Of a stretch of DNA of 64,000 bases, positions 52,016 through 60,823 are shown in pieces; within the stretch, counting starts at the first letter, position 1; each line of letters starts with the position of its first letter. A program made the translations under genes and the position numbers. Source of the DNA: Rhodococcus_G sp042879035 (GTDB taxonomy: Bacteria > Actinomycetota > Actinomycetes > Mycobacteriales > Mycobacteriaceae); NCBI RefSeq assembly GCF_042879035.1, contig NZ_JBIAOU010000009.1, positions 131,518 through 195,517 of the forward strand. The letters run 5' to 3'. Below the pieces are notes generated by a model. It was given only the letters and a program-made list of their open reading frames with translations. It was not told the origin of the DNA and ran no database searches.

Positions 52016-52168
52016 GTCAGGGACTCCCGCGTCCGCGCGCGCCGGGTCAGGCTGGTGTCCATGACCGCACCGACCGTTCCGGGCCGTCCCGTGAGCCACG
52101 AACATGGCGACGCTGCTGCCGGTGTCGACGGTGTTCGGTCCGCTCTCGATGGAAAGGAGAACGCCACC

Positions 52169-53188
52169 ATGCGTGGAGTCGTCATGTACGCCCCCGGAGA
52201 TGTCCGCGTGGAGGACCGTGAGCATCCGACGCTCGTCGAACCCACCGACGCGATCATCCGTGTCACGGCGTCATGTATCTGTGGATCCGACCTGTGGCCC
52301 TACCGCGGCGCCGAGGAGGTCGATCACGCCCCGATGGGTCACGAGTACGTCGGGGTCGTCACCGAGATCGGCGCCGAGGTGCAGAACGTGAAGGTCGGCG
52401 ATTTCGTCGTCGGCTCGTTCTTCGCCTCGGACAACACCTGTGAGATCTGCCGCGCCGGATATCAGTCCCGCTGCGTGCACGCCCACCCGATGGGCGCCAT
52501 CGGCACCCAGGCAGAGTACGCCCGCATCCCGCTCGCCGACGGCACGCTCGTCGCGACGCCGGGTCAGCCCGACGCCGACCTGGTCCCGTCGTTGCTCGCG
52601 GCGTCAGACGTGCTCGGCACCGGCTGGTTCGCCGCCGTGGCCGCCGAGGTCGGTCCGGGCAAGACCGTCGCGGTGGTCGGCGACGGCGCCGTCGGACTCC
52701 TCGGGATCCTGGCCGCGAAGGAACTCGGCGCGGAGCGGATCATCGCGATGAGCCGCCACGCCGACCGGCAGACCCTCGCCCGCGAATTCGGTGCCACGGA
52801 CATCGTCGAGGAACGCGGCGACGCCGGTGTCGCGAGGGTCAAGGCACTCACCGACGGACTCGGTGCGCACAGCGTCATCGAGGCCGTCGGCACCCAGGAG
52901 TCGATGATGCAGGCCGTCGATGCGACCCGGCCGGGCGGGCACGTCGGCTACGTCGGTGTCTCCCACGACGTGTCCCTCGACGGGATCGGGCTGTTCTTCT
53001 CCGCGGTGCACCTGCACGGCGGCCCGGCGCCGGTCCGCCGCTTCCTCCCCGATCTGATCCGGCTGATCTGGGACCGAAAGATCAACCCGGGCACGGTGTT
53101 CGACCTCACCCTGCCGCTCGACCAGGCGGCGGAGGGGTACCGGGCGATGGACGAGCGGCGCGCCACCAAGGTCCTGCTCACCCCCTGA
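52169..53188 (+). CDS. Zinc-dependent alcohol dehydrogenase (MDR family)
   Basis: A 339-residue dehydrogenase. The catalytic zinc site is visible in CICGSDLWPYRG near 36 and GHEYVGVV near 58. The structural zinc lobe is reduced (C-x2-C-x7-C, CEICRAGYQSRC, near 92-103). The Rossmann loop is VVGDGAVGLLGIL near 170. The ATG at 52169 has GGAAAGGAG upstream and is preferred over a frame starting 38 codons earlier. It should oxidise an alcohol with NAD(P). Its expression is probably controlled by the divergent MmyB-like regulator. Confidence 0.9.
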   Translation: MRGVVMYAPGDVRVEDREHPTLVEPTDAIIRVTASCICGSDLWPYRGAEEVDHAPMGHEYVGVVTEIGAEVQNVKVGDFVVGSFFASDNTCEICRAGYQSRCVHAHPMGAIGTQAEYARIPLADGTLVATPGQPDADLVPSLLAASDVLGTGWFAAVAAEVGPGKTVAVVGDGAVGLLGILAAKELGAERIIAMSRHADRQTLAREFGATDIVEERGDAGVARVKALTDGLGAHSVIEAVGTQESMMQAVDATRPGGHVGYVGVSHDVSLDGIGLFFSAVHLHGGPAPVRRFLPDLIRLIWDRKINPGTVFDLTLPLDQAAEGYRAMDERRATKVLLTP

Positions 53189-53207
53189 CGCCGGCCGACC
53201 GATCTCC

Positions 53208-53253
53208 CAGTGGTGCACAAACGGATGCCCCGACGTCCGTATGTGCACCACTG
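53208..53253. repeat. 46-bp palindromic repeat, copy 3
   Basis: Arms of 18 nt pair at 17 positions around a 10-nt loop. It fills the 67-bp gap between two convergent genes (ADH stop 53188, CoA-transferase stop 53256), where it could act as terminator. Confidence 0.8.
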
Positions 53254-53255
53254 CG

Positions 53256-54389
53256 TCAGCTCAGCCGGGGTGGGGCGGAGCGGTAGGTCGCGGGCGTTGC
53301 GCTGAGGGTGATCGGGTTCGCGACCTGCCGCACGGGGGCATCCCGGCGCGGGTCGTCGATCGTCACGACCGGGTTCAGTCCCAGCCGCTGTGCGTGGTCG
53401 ACGGCGCCGGCGATGTCGTTGAGTGGTCCGCAGGGGACCCGCTGGGCGGTGAGTCGGTCGAACCAGGCGTCGGCGGTGTCGGCGGCGAGGGCGTCGGTGA
53501 TCGTCTTCGTGAGGTCCTCTCGGTGCGCGACCCGTGCCCTGTTGGTCGAGTAGCGTTCGTCGGTGGCGAGTTCGGGGAGTCCGAGAACGTCTGCGAGGGA
53601 AGCGAACTGGCGGTCGTTTCCGACGGCGAGGACGATCGGACGGTCGGCGGTGTCGAACACCTCGTACGGTGCGATGCTCGGGTGCCGGTTGCCCATCGCG
53701 CGGGGCACGACACCGGCGGCGACGTATCCGGACGACTGGTTCGCCAACGCCGACAGCAGCGACGACAGCAGATTCACCTCCACGCGCTGGCCCTCGCCGG
53801 TGCAGTCGCGGTGCCGCAGTGCGGCGAGGATGCCGACCGCGGCGTGCAGTCCGGTGATCACGTCCACCACCGCGACACCCACCTTCGTCGGGGTGGCGGG
53901 ATCGGGCCCGGTGATGCTCATCAGGCCGCCGACCGCCTGGATCAGCAGGTCGTAGCCGGGCAGGTCGTTGTGGCCGCCGAACCCGGTGACCGAGCAGTAC
54001 ACCAGGCCCGGATTCCGTTCGCGCACAGTGTCGTAGCCGAGTCCGAGGCGGTCCATGGTGCCGGGCAGGAAGTTTTCGACCACGACGTCGGCGCGGGCGA
54101 CGAGGTCGCGGGCGACGGCGAGGTCGTCGGCGTCGGTGAGGTCGAGCGCGACCGACTCCTTGTTGCGGTTGACGCCGGCGAAGTAGGTGGACTCGTCACC
54201 GACCCAGGGCGGTCCCCACTGCCGGGTGTCGTCGCCGCGCCCGGGGCGTTCGATCTTGATCACCTCGGCGCCGAGGTCGGCGAGCAGCATCGTCGCGTAC
54301 GGGCCGGCGAGGACACGCCCGAAGTCCGCGACGACGAGGCCGTCGAGCGCGCCGGTGGTCCTCCCCGTCGCGTCGCTCGCCCCGGTCAC
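53256..54389 (-). CDS. CaiB/BaiF family (class III) CoA-transferase
   Basis: A 377-residue CoA-transferase. The opening LDGLVVADFGRVLAGPYATMLLADLGAEVIKIE (about 15-47) is diagnostic, with a later GYDLLIQAVGGLMSITG. The catalytic aspartate should be in the latter segment. It starts with a GTG that overlaps the stop of the glutaryl-CoA dehydrogenase gene (GTGA). This pairing, known from the mammalian SUGCT/GCDH pathway and bacterial lysine catabolism, points to a succinyl-CoA:glutarate CoA-transferase activating glutarate. Confidence 0.88.
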   Translation of the reverse strand: MTGASDATGRTTGALDGLVVADFGRVLAGPYATMLLADLGAEVIKIERPGRGDDTRQWGPPWVGDESTYFAGVNRNKESVALDLTDADDLAVARDLVARADVVVENFLPGTMDRLGLGYDTVRERNPGLVYCSVTGFGGHNDLPGYDLLIQAVGGLMSITGPDPATPTKVGVAVVDVITGLHAAVGILAALRHRDCTGEGQRVEVNLLSSLLSALANQSSGYVAAGVVPRAMGNRHPSIAPYEVFDTADRPIVLAVGNDRQFASLADVLGLPELATDERYSTNRARVAHREDLTKTITDALAADTADAWFDRLTAQRVPCGPLNDIAGAVDHAQRLGLNPVVTIDDPRRDAPVRQVANPITLSATPATYRSAPPRLS

Positions 54390-55558
54390 CGGAACGCCGC
54401 CTCGCCGGTCAGGGCCTTGCCGATGGTCAGCTGGTGCACCTCGGAGGTGCCCTCGTAGGTGAGGACGGATTCGAGGTTGTTGGCGTGCCGGATCACGGGG
54501 TACTCGAGGGTGATGCCGTTGGCGCCGAGGATGGTTCGGCATTCGCGGGCGACGGCGATGGCCTCGCGGACGTTGTTGAGCTTGCCGGTGCTGACCTGCT
54601 CGGGGGTGATCTCGCCGCGGTCCTTGATGCGTCCGAGGTGGTAGGCGAGCAGGTGGCCCTTGCCGACCTCGAGCGCCATGTCGGCGATCTTCGCCTGGGT
54701 GAGCTGGTATCCGGCCAGCGGCTTGTCGAACACCTCGCGGGACTGGGCGTAGTCGATGGCGGTCTCGAGGCAGTCGCGGGCGGCGCCGATCGCACCGAAC
54801 ACGATCCCGAAGCGGGCCTCGCCGAGGCTCGTGAGCGGACCGCGCAGCCCCGTGACCTTCGGCAGGACAGCCGAACCAGGCAGGCGCACGTCCTCGAGGA
54901 CGAGTTCGGAGGTCACCGACGCGCGCAGCGACATCTTCGAGTGGATCTCCGGTGCGGAGAAGCCCGGGGTGTCGGTGGGGACGACGAATCCGCGGATTCC
55001 CTCGTCGGTCTGCGCCCACACGACGGCGACGTCGGCGACGGAGCCGTTGGTGATCCACATCTTGGTGCCGTTCAGGATCCAGTCGTCCCCGTCGCGCTTG
55101 GCGTTCGTGCGCATGCCTGCGGGGTTGGAGCCGAAGTCGGGTTCGGTCAGGCCGAAGCAGCCGATCGCCTGTCCGGCGGCCATCCGCGGCAGCCACTCCT
55201 GCTTCTGTTCCTCGCTGCCCCAGTGGTGGATGGAGAACATCGCGAGCGAGCCCTGCACCGAGACGAGGCTGCGGATGCCGGAGTCGACGGCCTCGAGCTC
55301 GAGGCAGGCCAGGCCGTAGGCGGTGGCGCTCATGCCGGCGCAGTCGTAGCCGTCGAGGTGCATGCCGAGGACGCCGAGGCCACCGAGTTCCTGCGCGAGC
55401 TCGCGCGCCGGGATGCGCGCCTCCTCGAACCACGTCGCGACGTGCGGACGGATGCGCTCGTTCGCGAACTTGCGGACAGTGTCGCGGATCTCGATTTCCT
55501 CCGGCGTGAGCAGGGAGTCGAGGGCGAAGAGCTGACTCAGGGGCTGGGCGCTGGACAT
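54386..55558 (-). CDS. gcdH: Glutaryl-CoA dehydrogenase
   Basis: A 390-residue acyl-CoA dehydrogenase. Features of the GCDH branch are VSVQGSLAMFSIHHWGSEEQ near 98-117, the FAD segment FGLTEPDFGSNPAGM near 135, KMSLRASVTSELVLEDVRLP near 207-226, and the catalytic glutamate in TYEGTSEVHQLTIG near 370. It oxidatively decarboxylates glutaryl-CoA to crotonyl-CoA, passing electrons to ETF. The ATG at 55558 has GGAGGAAATCG upstream. First gene of the operon with the CoA-transferase and divergent from a LacI regulator. Confidence 0.92.
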   Translation of the reverse strand: MSSAQPLSQLFALDSLLTPEEIEIRDTVRKFANERIRPHVATWFEEARIPARELAQELGGLGVLGMHLDGYDCAGMSATAYGLACLELEAVDSGIRSLVSVQGSLAMFSIHHWGSEEQKQEWLPRMAAGQAIGCFGLTEPDFGSNPAGMRTNAKRDGDDWILNGTKMWITNGSVADVAVVWAQTDEGIRGFVVPTDTPGFSAPEIHSKMSLRASVTSELVLEDVRLPGSAVLPKVTGLRGPLTSLGEARFGIVFGAIGAARDCLETAIDYAQSREVFDKPLAGYQLTQAKIADMALEVGKGHLLAYHLGRIKDRGEITPEQVSTGKLNNVREAIAVARECRTILGANGITLEYPVIRHANNLESVLTYEGTSEVHQLTIGKALTGEAAFR

Positions 55559-55591
55559 CGATTTCCTCCGGGAGGGTGGCACGGTCAGATC

Positions 55592-55627
55592 AGAACGTTT
55601 GCGAGAACGATTGCAAGAACGTTTGCA
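55592..55627. promoter_or_regulatory. Three tandem 12-bp repeats, LacI-type operator array
   Basis: AGAACGTTTGCG, AGAACGATTGCA and AGAACGTTTGCA follow each other without gap. Reading across the joins yields TTGC...GCAA dyads such as TTGCGAGAACGATTGCAA, typical of LacI-family sites. The array lies 34 bp upstream of gcdH and 80 bp upstream of the LacI gene. Confidence 0.65.
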
Positions 55628-55706
55628 TCGGCTAGGCTAGGTGCCGGACCTCGGTGCGTCAACCGCGACGGAGGACACGAGCGAACGAGAGGGTGACCCG
55701 ACCGGT

Positions 55707-56705
55707 ATGCAACGACCGCCGACGCTGAAGCAGATCGCCGAGCAGGCCGGCGTCCACGTCTCGACCGCCTCCCGGGTGCTGCGCCAGCTCGAACCGGTGG
55801 ACGGCTGGTCGGAGTCGGCGCTGCGCGTGCGGGAGGTCGCCGCCGAACTCGGCTACCGGCCGAACATGTGGGCGGCGAGCCTGCGCACCCGCAAGACCAC
55901 CACCATCGGGGTGGTGATGCCGCGGCTGACCGACGGTGTCGTCGCCACCACCTACCAGGGCATCGAGGAGGCGGCGACCCGCGCCGGGTACTCGGTGCTG
56001 CTGTCGAGCCCGCCCGACGACCTCGACGCCCAGCGCCGCGCCATCGACCTCCTGGTCGGCAGGCAGGTCGACGGACTGCTGCTGAGCAGCCTCCACATTC
56101 CGGGGCGGCCCTTCGTGGAGTCGCTGTCGGCGGGGTCGCTGCCGATCCTCACCGTCACCCGGCACGCGGAGGCAGGGCTGCCGTTCGTCGGCGGCGACGA
56201 CGTCCGCGGCGGCTACCTCGCCGCGCGCCACCTGATCGATCGCGGCCACACCGATGTCGCGGTCATCGCCGGACCGCACCACGCGAGCACCGCCCGCGAT
56301 CGCGTCCGCGGGTTCCGGGGCGCGTTCGCCGAGGCGTCGATCCCCCTCCCGCCGGATCGGATCCTGCCGTCGAGTTTCGAGGTGTCCGGGGGTGTCGACG
56401 CGGGACGGGCGCTGCTCGACCGGCCCGACCGTCCGCGGGCGATCTTCGCCGTCAGCGACACCGTCGCGATCGGTGTCCTCGGTGTGACCCGGGACCTCGG
56501 GCTCAGCGTGCCCGACGACGTCGCGCTCATCGGGTACAACGACATTCCCGTCGCGGCGCAGCTGCCCGTACCGCTGACCACCGTGCGCTCACCCGCTCAT
56601 CGGATCGGGACCACGGCGGTCACGCGGGCGCTGGAACTGCTCGGCGGCGGCGACGTCGGAACCGAGCTGCTGCCGGTGGAACTGGTCGTCCGCAGTACGA
56701 CGTGA
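55707..56705 (+). CDS. LacI-family transcriptional regulator
   Basis: A 332-residue repressor. The helix-turn-helix with hinge (LKQIAEQAGVHVSTASRVLR, ending in GYRPNMWAASLRT) covers about 5-60. The periplasmic-binding-like effector domain starts at TTTIGVVMPRLTD and ends VPLTTVRSPAHRIG. The start at ATG 55707 places the HTH at the normal distance from the N-terminus. It is divergent from the gcdH operon over three tandem repeats and is the likely repressor of glutarate use and of itself. LacI proteins usually sense sugars; sensing an organic acid would be less common. Confidence 0.92.
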   Translation: MQRPPTLKQIAEQAGVHVSTASRVLRQLEPVDGWSESALRVREVAAELGYRPNMWAASLRTRKTTTIGVVMPRLTDGVVATTYQGIEEAATRAGYSVLLSSPPDDLDAQRRAIDLLVGRQVDGLLLSSLHIPGRPFVESLSAGSLPILTVTRHAEAGLPFVGGDDVRGGYLAARHLIDRGHTDVAVIAGPHHASTARDRVRGFRGAFAEASIPLPPDRILPSSFEVSGGVDAGRALLDRPDRPRAIFAVSDTVAIGVLGVTRDLGLSVPDDVALIGYNDIPVAAQLPVPLTTVRSPAHRIGTTAVTRALELLGGGDVGTELLPVELVVRSTT

Positions 56706-56756
56706 CCGAACGGTGGAGTCGCCCGTCGGAGCGGTGCCCGAACTGGAGGAGGGTGC

Positions 56757-57674
56757 GTGCGTTTTGCGCTGGACGCTGTGCTGACCGACGTGCCCGCGGA
56801 GCAGATCGACGAAGCCCGACGCTTCTACGACGTGAGGCCGGCCGGTCGTGGCCCGAATACACCCGAGGAGCTGACCCGGGTGCGGGAGAGTCGTGCAGCG
56901 TCGGCCCCCGCCGATCCGCCGGCGATCGCGGAGACGGTCGACGCCGCGGGAACCTCGGTCCCGGTGCGGATCTTCACCCCCACCACGGGCGGAGCTCGCG
57001 GCGTGTACCTCGACATCCACGGCGGCGGTTTCTACATGGACTCCGCGGCGAGGGACGACGTGCGCAACCGGGAACTCGCGGACGCACTCCGCATCGCCGT
57101 CGTCAGCGTCGACTACCGGTTGGCACCCGAGTGCCCCTGGCCCGCGGCCCCCGACGACTGTGAAGCGGCGGCGCTGTGGCTCGTCGAGCACGCCGAGACC
57201 CGATTCGGATCGAGCCGGCTGGCGATCGGAGGACGATCGGCGGGAGCAACACTCGCTGCGGCAACGCTGCTCCGGCTCCGGGACCGCGGAGTCGTCGACG
57301 GATTCACCGGCGCCGCACTCCAATTCGGCACCTACGACCTGAGTGCGCGAACCCCTGCGGGACGCCGGATCGCGGACGAGTACTTCATCCGGGCATACGT
57401 CGGCCACGTGGACGACCGCACGGCTGCCGACATCTCGCCGGTGTACGGCGATCTCCACGGTCTGCCGCCGACGCTGCTGGTCGTCGGGAGCAAGGACGTG
57501 CTGTTGGACGACAACCTGGCGATGGCAGGTCGACTGTCCGCGGCGGGCAACGACGTCGAGCTCCGGGTGTATCCCGAGGCGCCGCACGGGTTCACGGGCC
57601 ACCCCACGGCGCTGGCCGGAACGGCGGTCAGCGGTGTCCGGTCATGGCTGATCGAACGGATCACCGCACTCTAG
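56757..57674 (+). CDS. Alpha/beta hydrolase, hormone-sensitive lipase type
   Basis: A 305-residue esterase of the HSL (family IV) group. It has the oxyanion motif HGGGFYM near 83-89, SVDYRLAPECPWPAAPDDC near 112-130, the nucleophile elbow GGRSAGAT near 150-157 and the catalytic histidine in PEAPHGFTGHP near 275. It hydrolyses short or medium acyl esters. The GTG at 56757 has GGAGGAGGG upstream. It is 51 bp after the LacI gene on the same strand and its end overlaps the convergent exporter gene by 4 bp. Confidence 0.88.
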   Translation: MRFALDAVLTDVPAEQIDEARRFYDVRPAGRGPNTPEELTRVRESRAASAPADPPAIAETVDAAGTSVPVRIFTPTTGGARGVYLDIHGGGFYMDSAARDDVRNRELADALRIAVVSVDYRLAPECPWPAAPDDCEAAALWLVEHAETRFGSSRLAIGGRSAGATLAAATLLRLRDRGVVDGFTGAALQFGTYDLSARTPAGRRIADEYFIRAYVGHVDDRTAADISPVYGDLHGLPPTLLVVGSKDVLLDDNLAMAGRLSAAGNDVELRVYPEAPHGFTGHPTALAGTAVSGVRSWLIERITAL

Positions 57675-59746
57675 CTCGACCGCACCTCGTGTCGCCCACC
57701 GATCGCGTGCCGACCGGACGGCGACTCTTCCTCCTCCAGGGCCCGGCGGGCGATGCGGGCCAGTGCCGCGTCGATGTCCGCCTCCAGCTTCGTGTCTCCG
57801 GAATCGGCGTCCGGCAACCATTCCCGGATCTGAGCGACGAGCCAGTCGCGCCACGCCGCCGAGATCGCGTCCACTTCGGCGCGGCCCGTCTCGGTCGTCA
57901 CCAGGCGGTCGCCGTCACGGGTGAGGTAACCGGCGTCCGCGATCTCGTCGAAGAAGGAGGTGAGCACCCCTTCGGGGATACCGATCCGGTTCTCGATGTC
58001 GGACTGTGTGACGACGGCACGGAAGTGCTTGGCGCGCAGTCCGACTCCGAGCAGGCCCCATGCCGTGGGCGGGTCGAGTGTGCTCCCGGAGTCCGCGAGG
58101 GCCCGGGCGAGTGCGCCACCGCGGTCCTGGCGGTTGAGGACGCGACCGATGATCGTCTCGAGTTGCACCTCCGAGGTGGTCTCGTCCGGCACGGCGAAGC
58201 CCTCGGACGGACCCCGGGCGGCGTCCTTGGCGGTGTCCCGCATCGGCACCTGCGGCAGCACGAAGGACAGGGCCAACGCGAGCAGGGCCACCGGCACCAC
58301 CCAGTAGAAGACGTGCTGGAGCGTGTCGACGTAGGCGTGCACGATCGGCTCGCGTTGGACGGCGTCCAGCGCGTGGACGCGGGTGGGCACGGTCGCGGCG
58401 GAGGGGTCGGTCAGCCCGGCCTGGGCGATCGCGGCCGGCAGTTCGGTGGCCAGCCGGTTCGCGTACAGCGTTCCCATGACGGCCGCGCCGAACGACATTC
58501 CGAGGGTGCGGAAGAACGTGACCGCCGAGGTCGCGGTACCGAGGTCCTGGTAGTTCGCCGTGTTCTGGACAACCATGGTGAGCACCTGCATGATCAGGCC
58601 GATGCCGGCGCCGAGGATCAGGATGTAGAGGGAGGTCGCGAGAACCGAGGTGTGCTCGTCCATCCGGGAGAGCAGGTACAGGCCGAGGGCGATCACCGCG
58701 GAACCGGCGATGGGGAACAGTTTGTACCTGCCGGTGCGGCCGATGACCGCGCCCGAGAACATCGACGTGATCAGCAGTCCCGCCACCATCGGCACGGTCC
58801 GCATACCGGATTCGGTCGCCGATGTGCCCTGGACGTACTGCAGGAACGTGGGCAGGTACGTCATCGCGCCGAGCATCGCGAATCCGACTATGAACGACAG
58901 GATCGACGCAACGGTGAACACCCGTCGCCGGAACAGGTGCATCGGCATGATCGGCTCGGCGGCACGGAGTTCGACGAACACGAACACCACCAACGAGATC
59001 ACCGACCCGACGAACAGGCCGATGATCGTCGCCGACCCCCAGGCGTACTCCGAGCCGCCCCACGACAGTCCCAGCGTCAGCCCGATCGCGCCGAGGGACA
59101 CGAACAGGACCCCCAGGTAGTCGATCTGCCTGCGCACCAGGGTGGCCGCCCCGGGGATCGTGCGGATCGCCATGGCCACGACGACGATCGCGATGGGCAC
59201 GTTGACGTAGAACGCCCACCGCCAGGACAGGTGATCGGTGAACAGGCCACCCAGCAGGGGCCCGATGACCGTGGTCACCCCGAACACGGCACCGAGCGCG
59301 CCCTGGTACTTGCCGCGTTCGCGCAGCGGGATGACGTCGGCGATGAGAGCGGTGGAGGTGACCGTGATGCCGCCGCCGCCGATGCCCTGCACCGCACGGG
59401 CGGCGATGAGCATGGTCATGTTGGTGGCCAGGCCGCAGAAGAAGGATCCGACGATGAACACCACAACGGAGACGACGAGGACGATCTTGCGTCCGTAGAG
59501 GTCACCGAACTTGCCGGCGAGCACCACCGAGACGGTCTCGGCGAGCATGTAGGAGGTGACCACCCAGCTCATGTGCCCGGCGCCGCCGAGGTCGCCGACG
59601 ATGGTCGGCAACGCCGTCGACACGATGGTCTGGTCGAGGGCGGCGAGCAGCATTCCGATCAGGATGGTCGCGAAGATCAGGTTGCGACGCCCCACCGAGA
59701 TGACCGGCCGCGTCGCGGATCCGGGTACTGCCGTGGAAACCGACAT
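57671..59746 (-). CDS. DHA2-family MFS drug exporter with cytoplasmic C-terminal domain
   Basis: A 691-residue transporter. Fourteen helices span about 20-505. The family motifs LDQTIVSTALPTIVGDLGG (motif D1 region), LAGKFGDLYGRK (motif A) and GIGGGG (motif C region) are clear. About 165 more residues follow the last helix, with AVVTQSDIENRIGIPEGVLTSFFDEIADAGYLTRDGDRLVTTETG, which reads like a winged-helix domain, then an acidic/helical end. Some mycobacterial DHA2 proteins such as Rv1877 are also long. It exports drugs or metabolites by proton exchange; the tail may sense or regulate. No dedicated regulator is adjacent. Confidence 0.92.
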   Translation of the reverse strand: MSVSTAVPGSATRPVISVGRRNLIFATILIGMLLAALDQTIVSTALPTIVGDLGGAGHMSWVVTSYMLAETVSVVLAGKFGDLYGRKIVLVVSVVVFIVGSFFCGLATNMTMLIAARAVQGIGGGGITVTSTALIADVIPLRERGKYQGALGAVFGVTTVIGPLLGGLFTDHLSWRWAFYVNVPIAIVVVAMAIRTIPGAATLVRRQIDYLGVLFVSLGAIGLTLGLSWGGSEYAWGSATIIGLFVGSVISLVVFVFVELRAAEPIMPMHLFRRRVFTVASILSFIVGFAMLGAMTYLPTFLQYVQGTSATESGMRTVPMVAGLLITSMFSGAVIGRTGRYKLFPIAGSAVIALGLYLLSRMDEHTSVLATSLYILILGAGIGLIMQVLTMVVQNTANYQDLGTATSAVTFFRTLGMSFGAAVMGTLYANRLATELPAAIAQAGLTDPSAATVPTRVHALDAVQREPIVHAYVDTLQHVFYWVVPVALLALALSFVLPQVPMRDTAKDAARGPSEGFAVPDETTSEVQLETIIGRVLNRQDRGGALARALADSGSTLDPPTAWGLLGVGLRAKHFRAVVTQSDIENRIGIPEGVLTSFFDEIADAGYLTRDGDRLVTTETGRAEVDAISAAWRDWLVAQIREWLPDADSGDTKLEADIDAALARIARRALEEEESPSGRHAIGGRHEVRSS

Positions 59747-59860
59747 GGGCCGCCCTCCGTAGTGTTAGACGTCATCGTAACCATGACGGTCTGGTGCGGC
59801 ATGTCGATCGTGTTGGCGCACAGGAACCCTGGCGAGAGGGACGTCGGGAGGCGGTGACGA

Positions 59861-60823
59861 TCAGTGGGCCGCGGCGTCCTTCTTCTTCTTCCGCTTCGGG
59901 ATCAGGTGCAGCATCAGGACGACGATCGCGCCGACGACGAGCCCGACGAGGGCGGACACCACGGTCCCGGCCGTCCAGGACAGGACGCCGCCGAAGCCGC
60001 CGTGCACCAGTTCGCCGAACCAGTGCTCGAGGTCGTGGAGGACATCGGCCGGCCAGTGGAACCCGGCTTCGCCGACGTTGACGAGCAGGATGTGGCCGCC
60101 GACCCACAGCATCGCGGCGATCCCGACGACGGTGAGCACCGTCATCACCTTCGGCATCGCGGCGACGAGGCCGCGCCCGATCCGCTGGCTGAACGTGGAC
60201 TTGCGCTTCGCGAGAGCCAGGCCGATGTCGTCCATCTTCACGATCAGGGCGACCACGCCGTACACGAGGACGGTGATGAGGATCGCGACGACGATCAGCA
60301 CGATCAGCCGGGTGAGGAACGGTTCGTCCTCGACCGACGACAGCGAGATCACCATGATCTCGGCGGACAGGATCAGGTCGGTGCGGATGGCGCCGCTGAC
60401 CATCGTCTTCTCGTGCTCGGGCCCGCCCAGAGCTGCGGTCGTGTCCTCGTCGTCGTCGTGATGACCGCCGGTCAGTGCCTCGTAGACCTTCTCGGCGCCC
60501 TCGTAGCAGAGGAACAGCCCGCCCGCGATGAGCAGGTACGGCAGGGCTTGGGGCAGGAACTGGCTCAGGATCATCGCCACCGGCAGGATGATCAGGAGCT
60601 TGTTGCGGATCGAGCCGATCGCGATCTTCCGGATGATCGGCAGCTCCCGCTTGGGGGAGAAGCCGTGCACGTAGCGGGGGGTGACGGCGGTGTCGTCGAC
60701 GACGACACCGGCGGCCTTGACGCTGGCCTTGCCCGCCGCGGCTCCGATGTCGTCGATGGACGCCGCGGCCACCTTCGCGATCGCAGCGACGTCGTCCAGC
60801 AGGGCGACGAGACCACCAGCCAC
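59861..60823 (-). CDS. DUF808 inner-membrane protein (YedI-like)
   Basis: A 320-residue polytopic membrane protein. The family start AGGLVALLDDVAAIAKVAAASIDDIGAAA is complete from the GTG at 60823, which has GGAGG five bases upstream. Further signs are KASVKAAGVVVDDTAVTPRYVHGF, SPKRELPIIRKIAIGSIRNKL and about seven helices. A His/Asp-rich loop (GGHHDDDED) near 150 may bind metal. The tail is Lys-rich. DUF808 proteins have no settled function; a role in transport is often supposed. Confidence 0.9.
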   Translation of the reverse strand: MAGGLVALLDDVAAIAKVAAASIDDIGAAAGKASVKAAGVVVDDTAVTPRYVHGFSPKRELPIIRKIAIGSIRNKLLIILPVAMILSQFLPQALPYLLIAGGLFLCYEGAEKVYEALTGGHHDDDEDTTAALGGPEHEKTMVSGAIRTDLILSAEIMVISLSSVEDEPFLTRLIVLIVVAILITVLVYGVVALIVKMDDIGLALAKRKSTFSQRIGRGLVAAMPKVMTVLTVVGIAAMLWVGGHILLVNVGEAGFHWPADVLHDLEHWFGELVHGGFGGVLSWTAGTVVSALVGLVVGAIVVLMLHLIPKRKKKKDAAAH

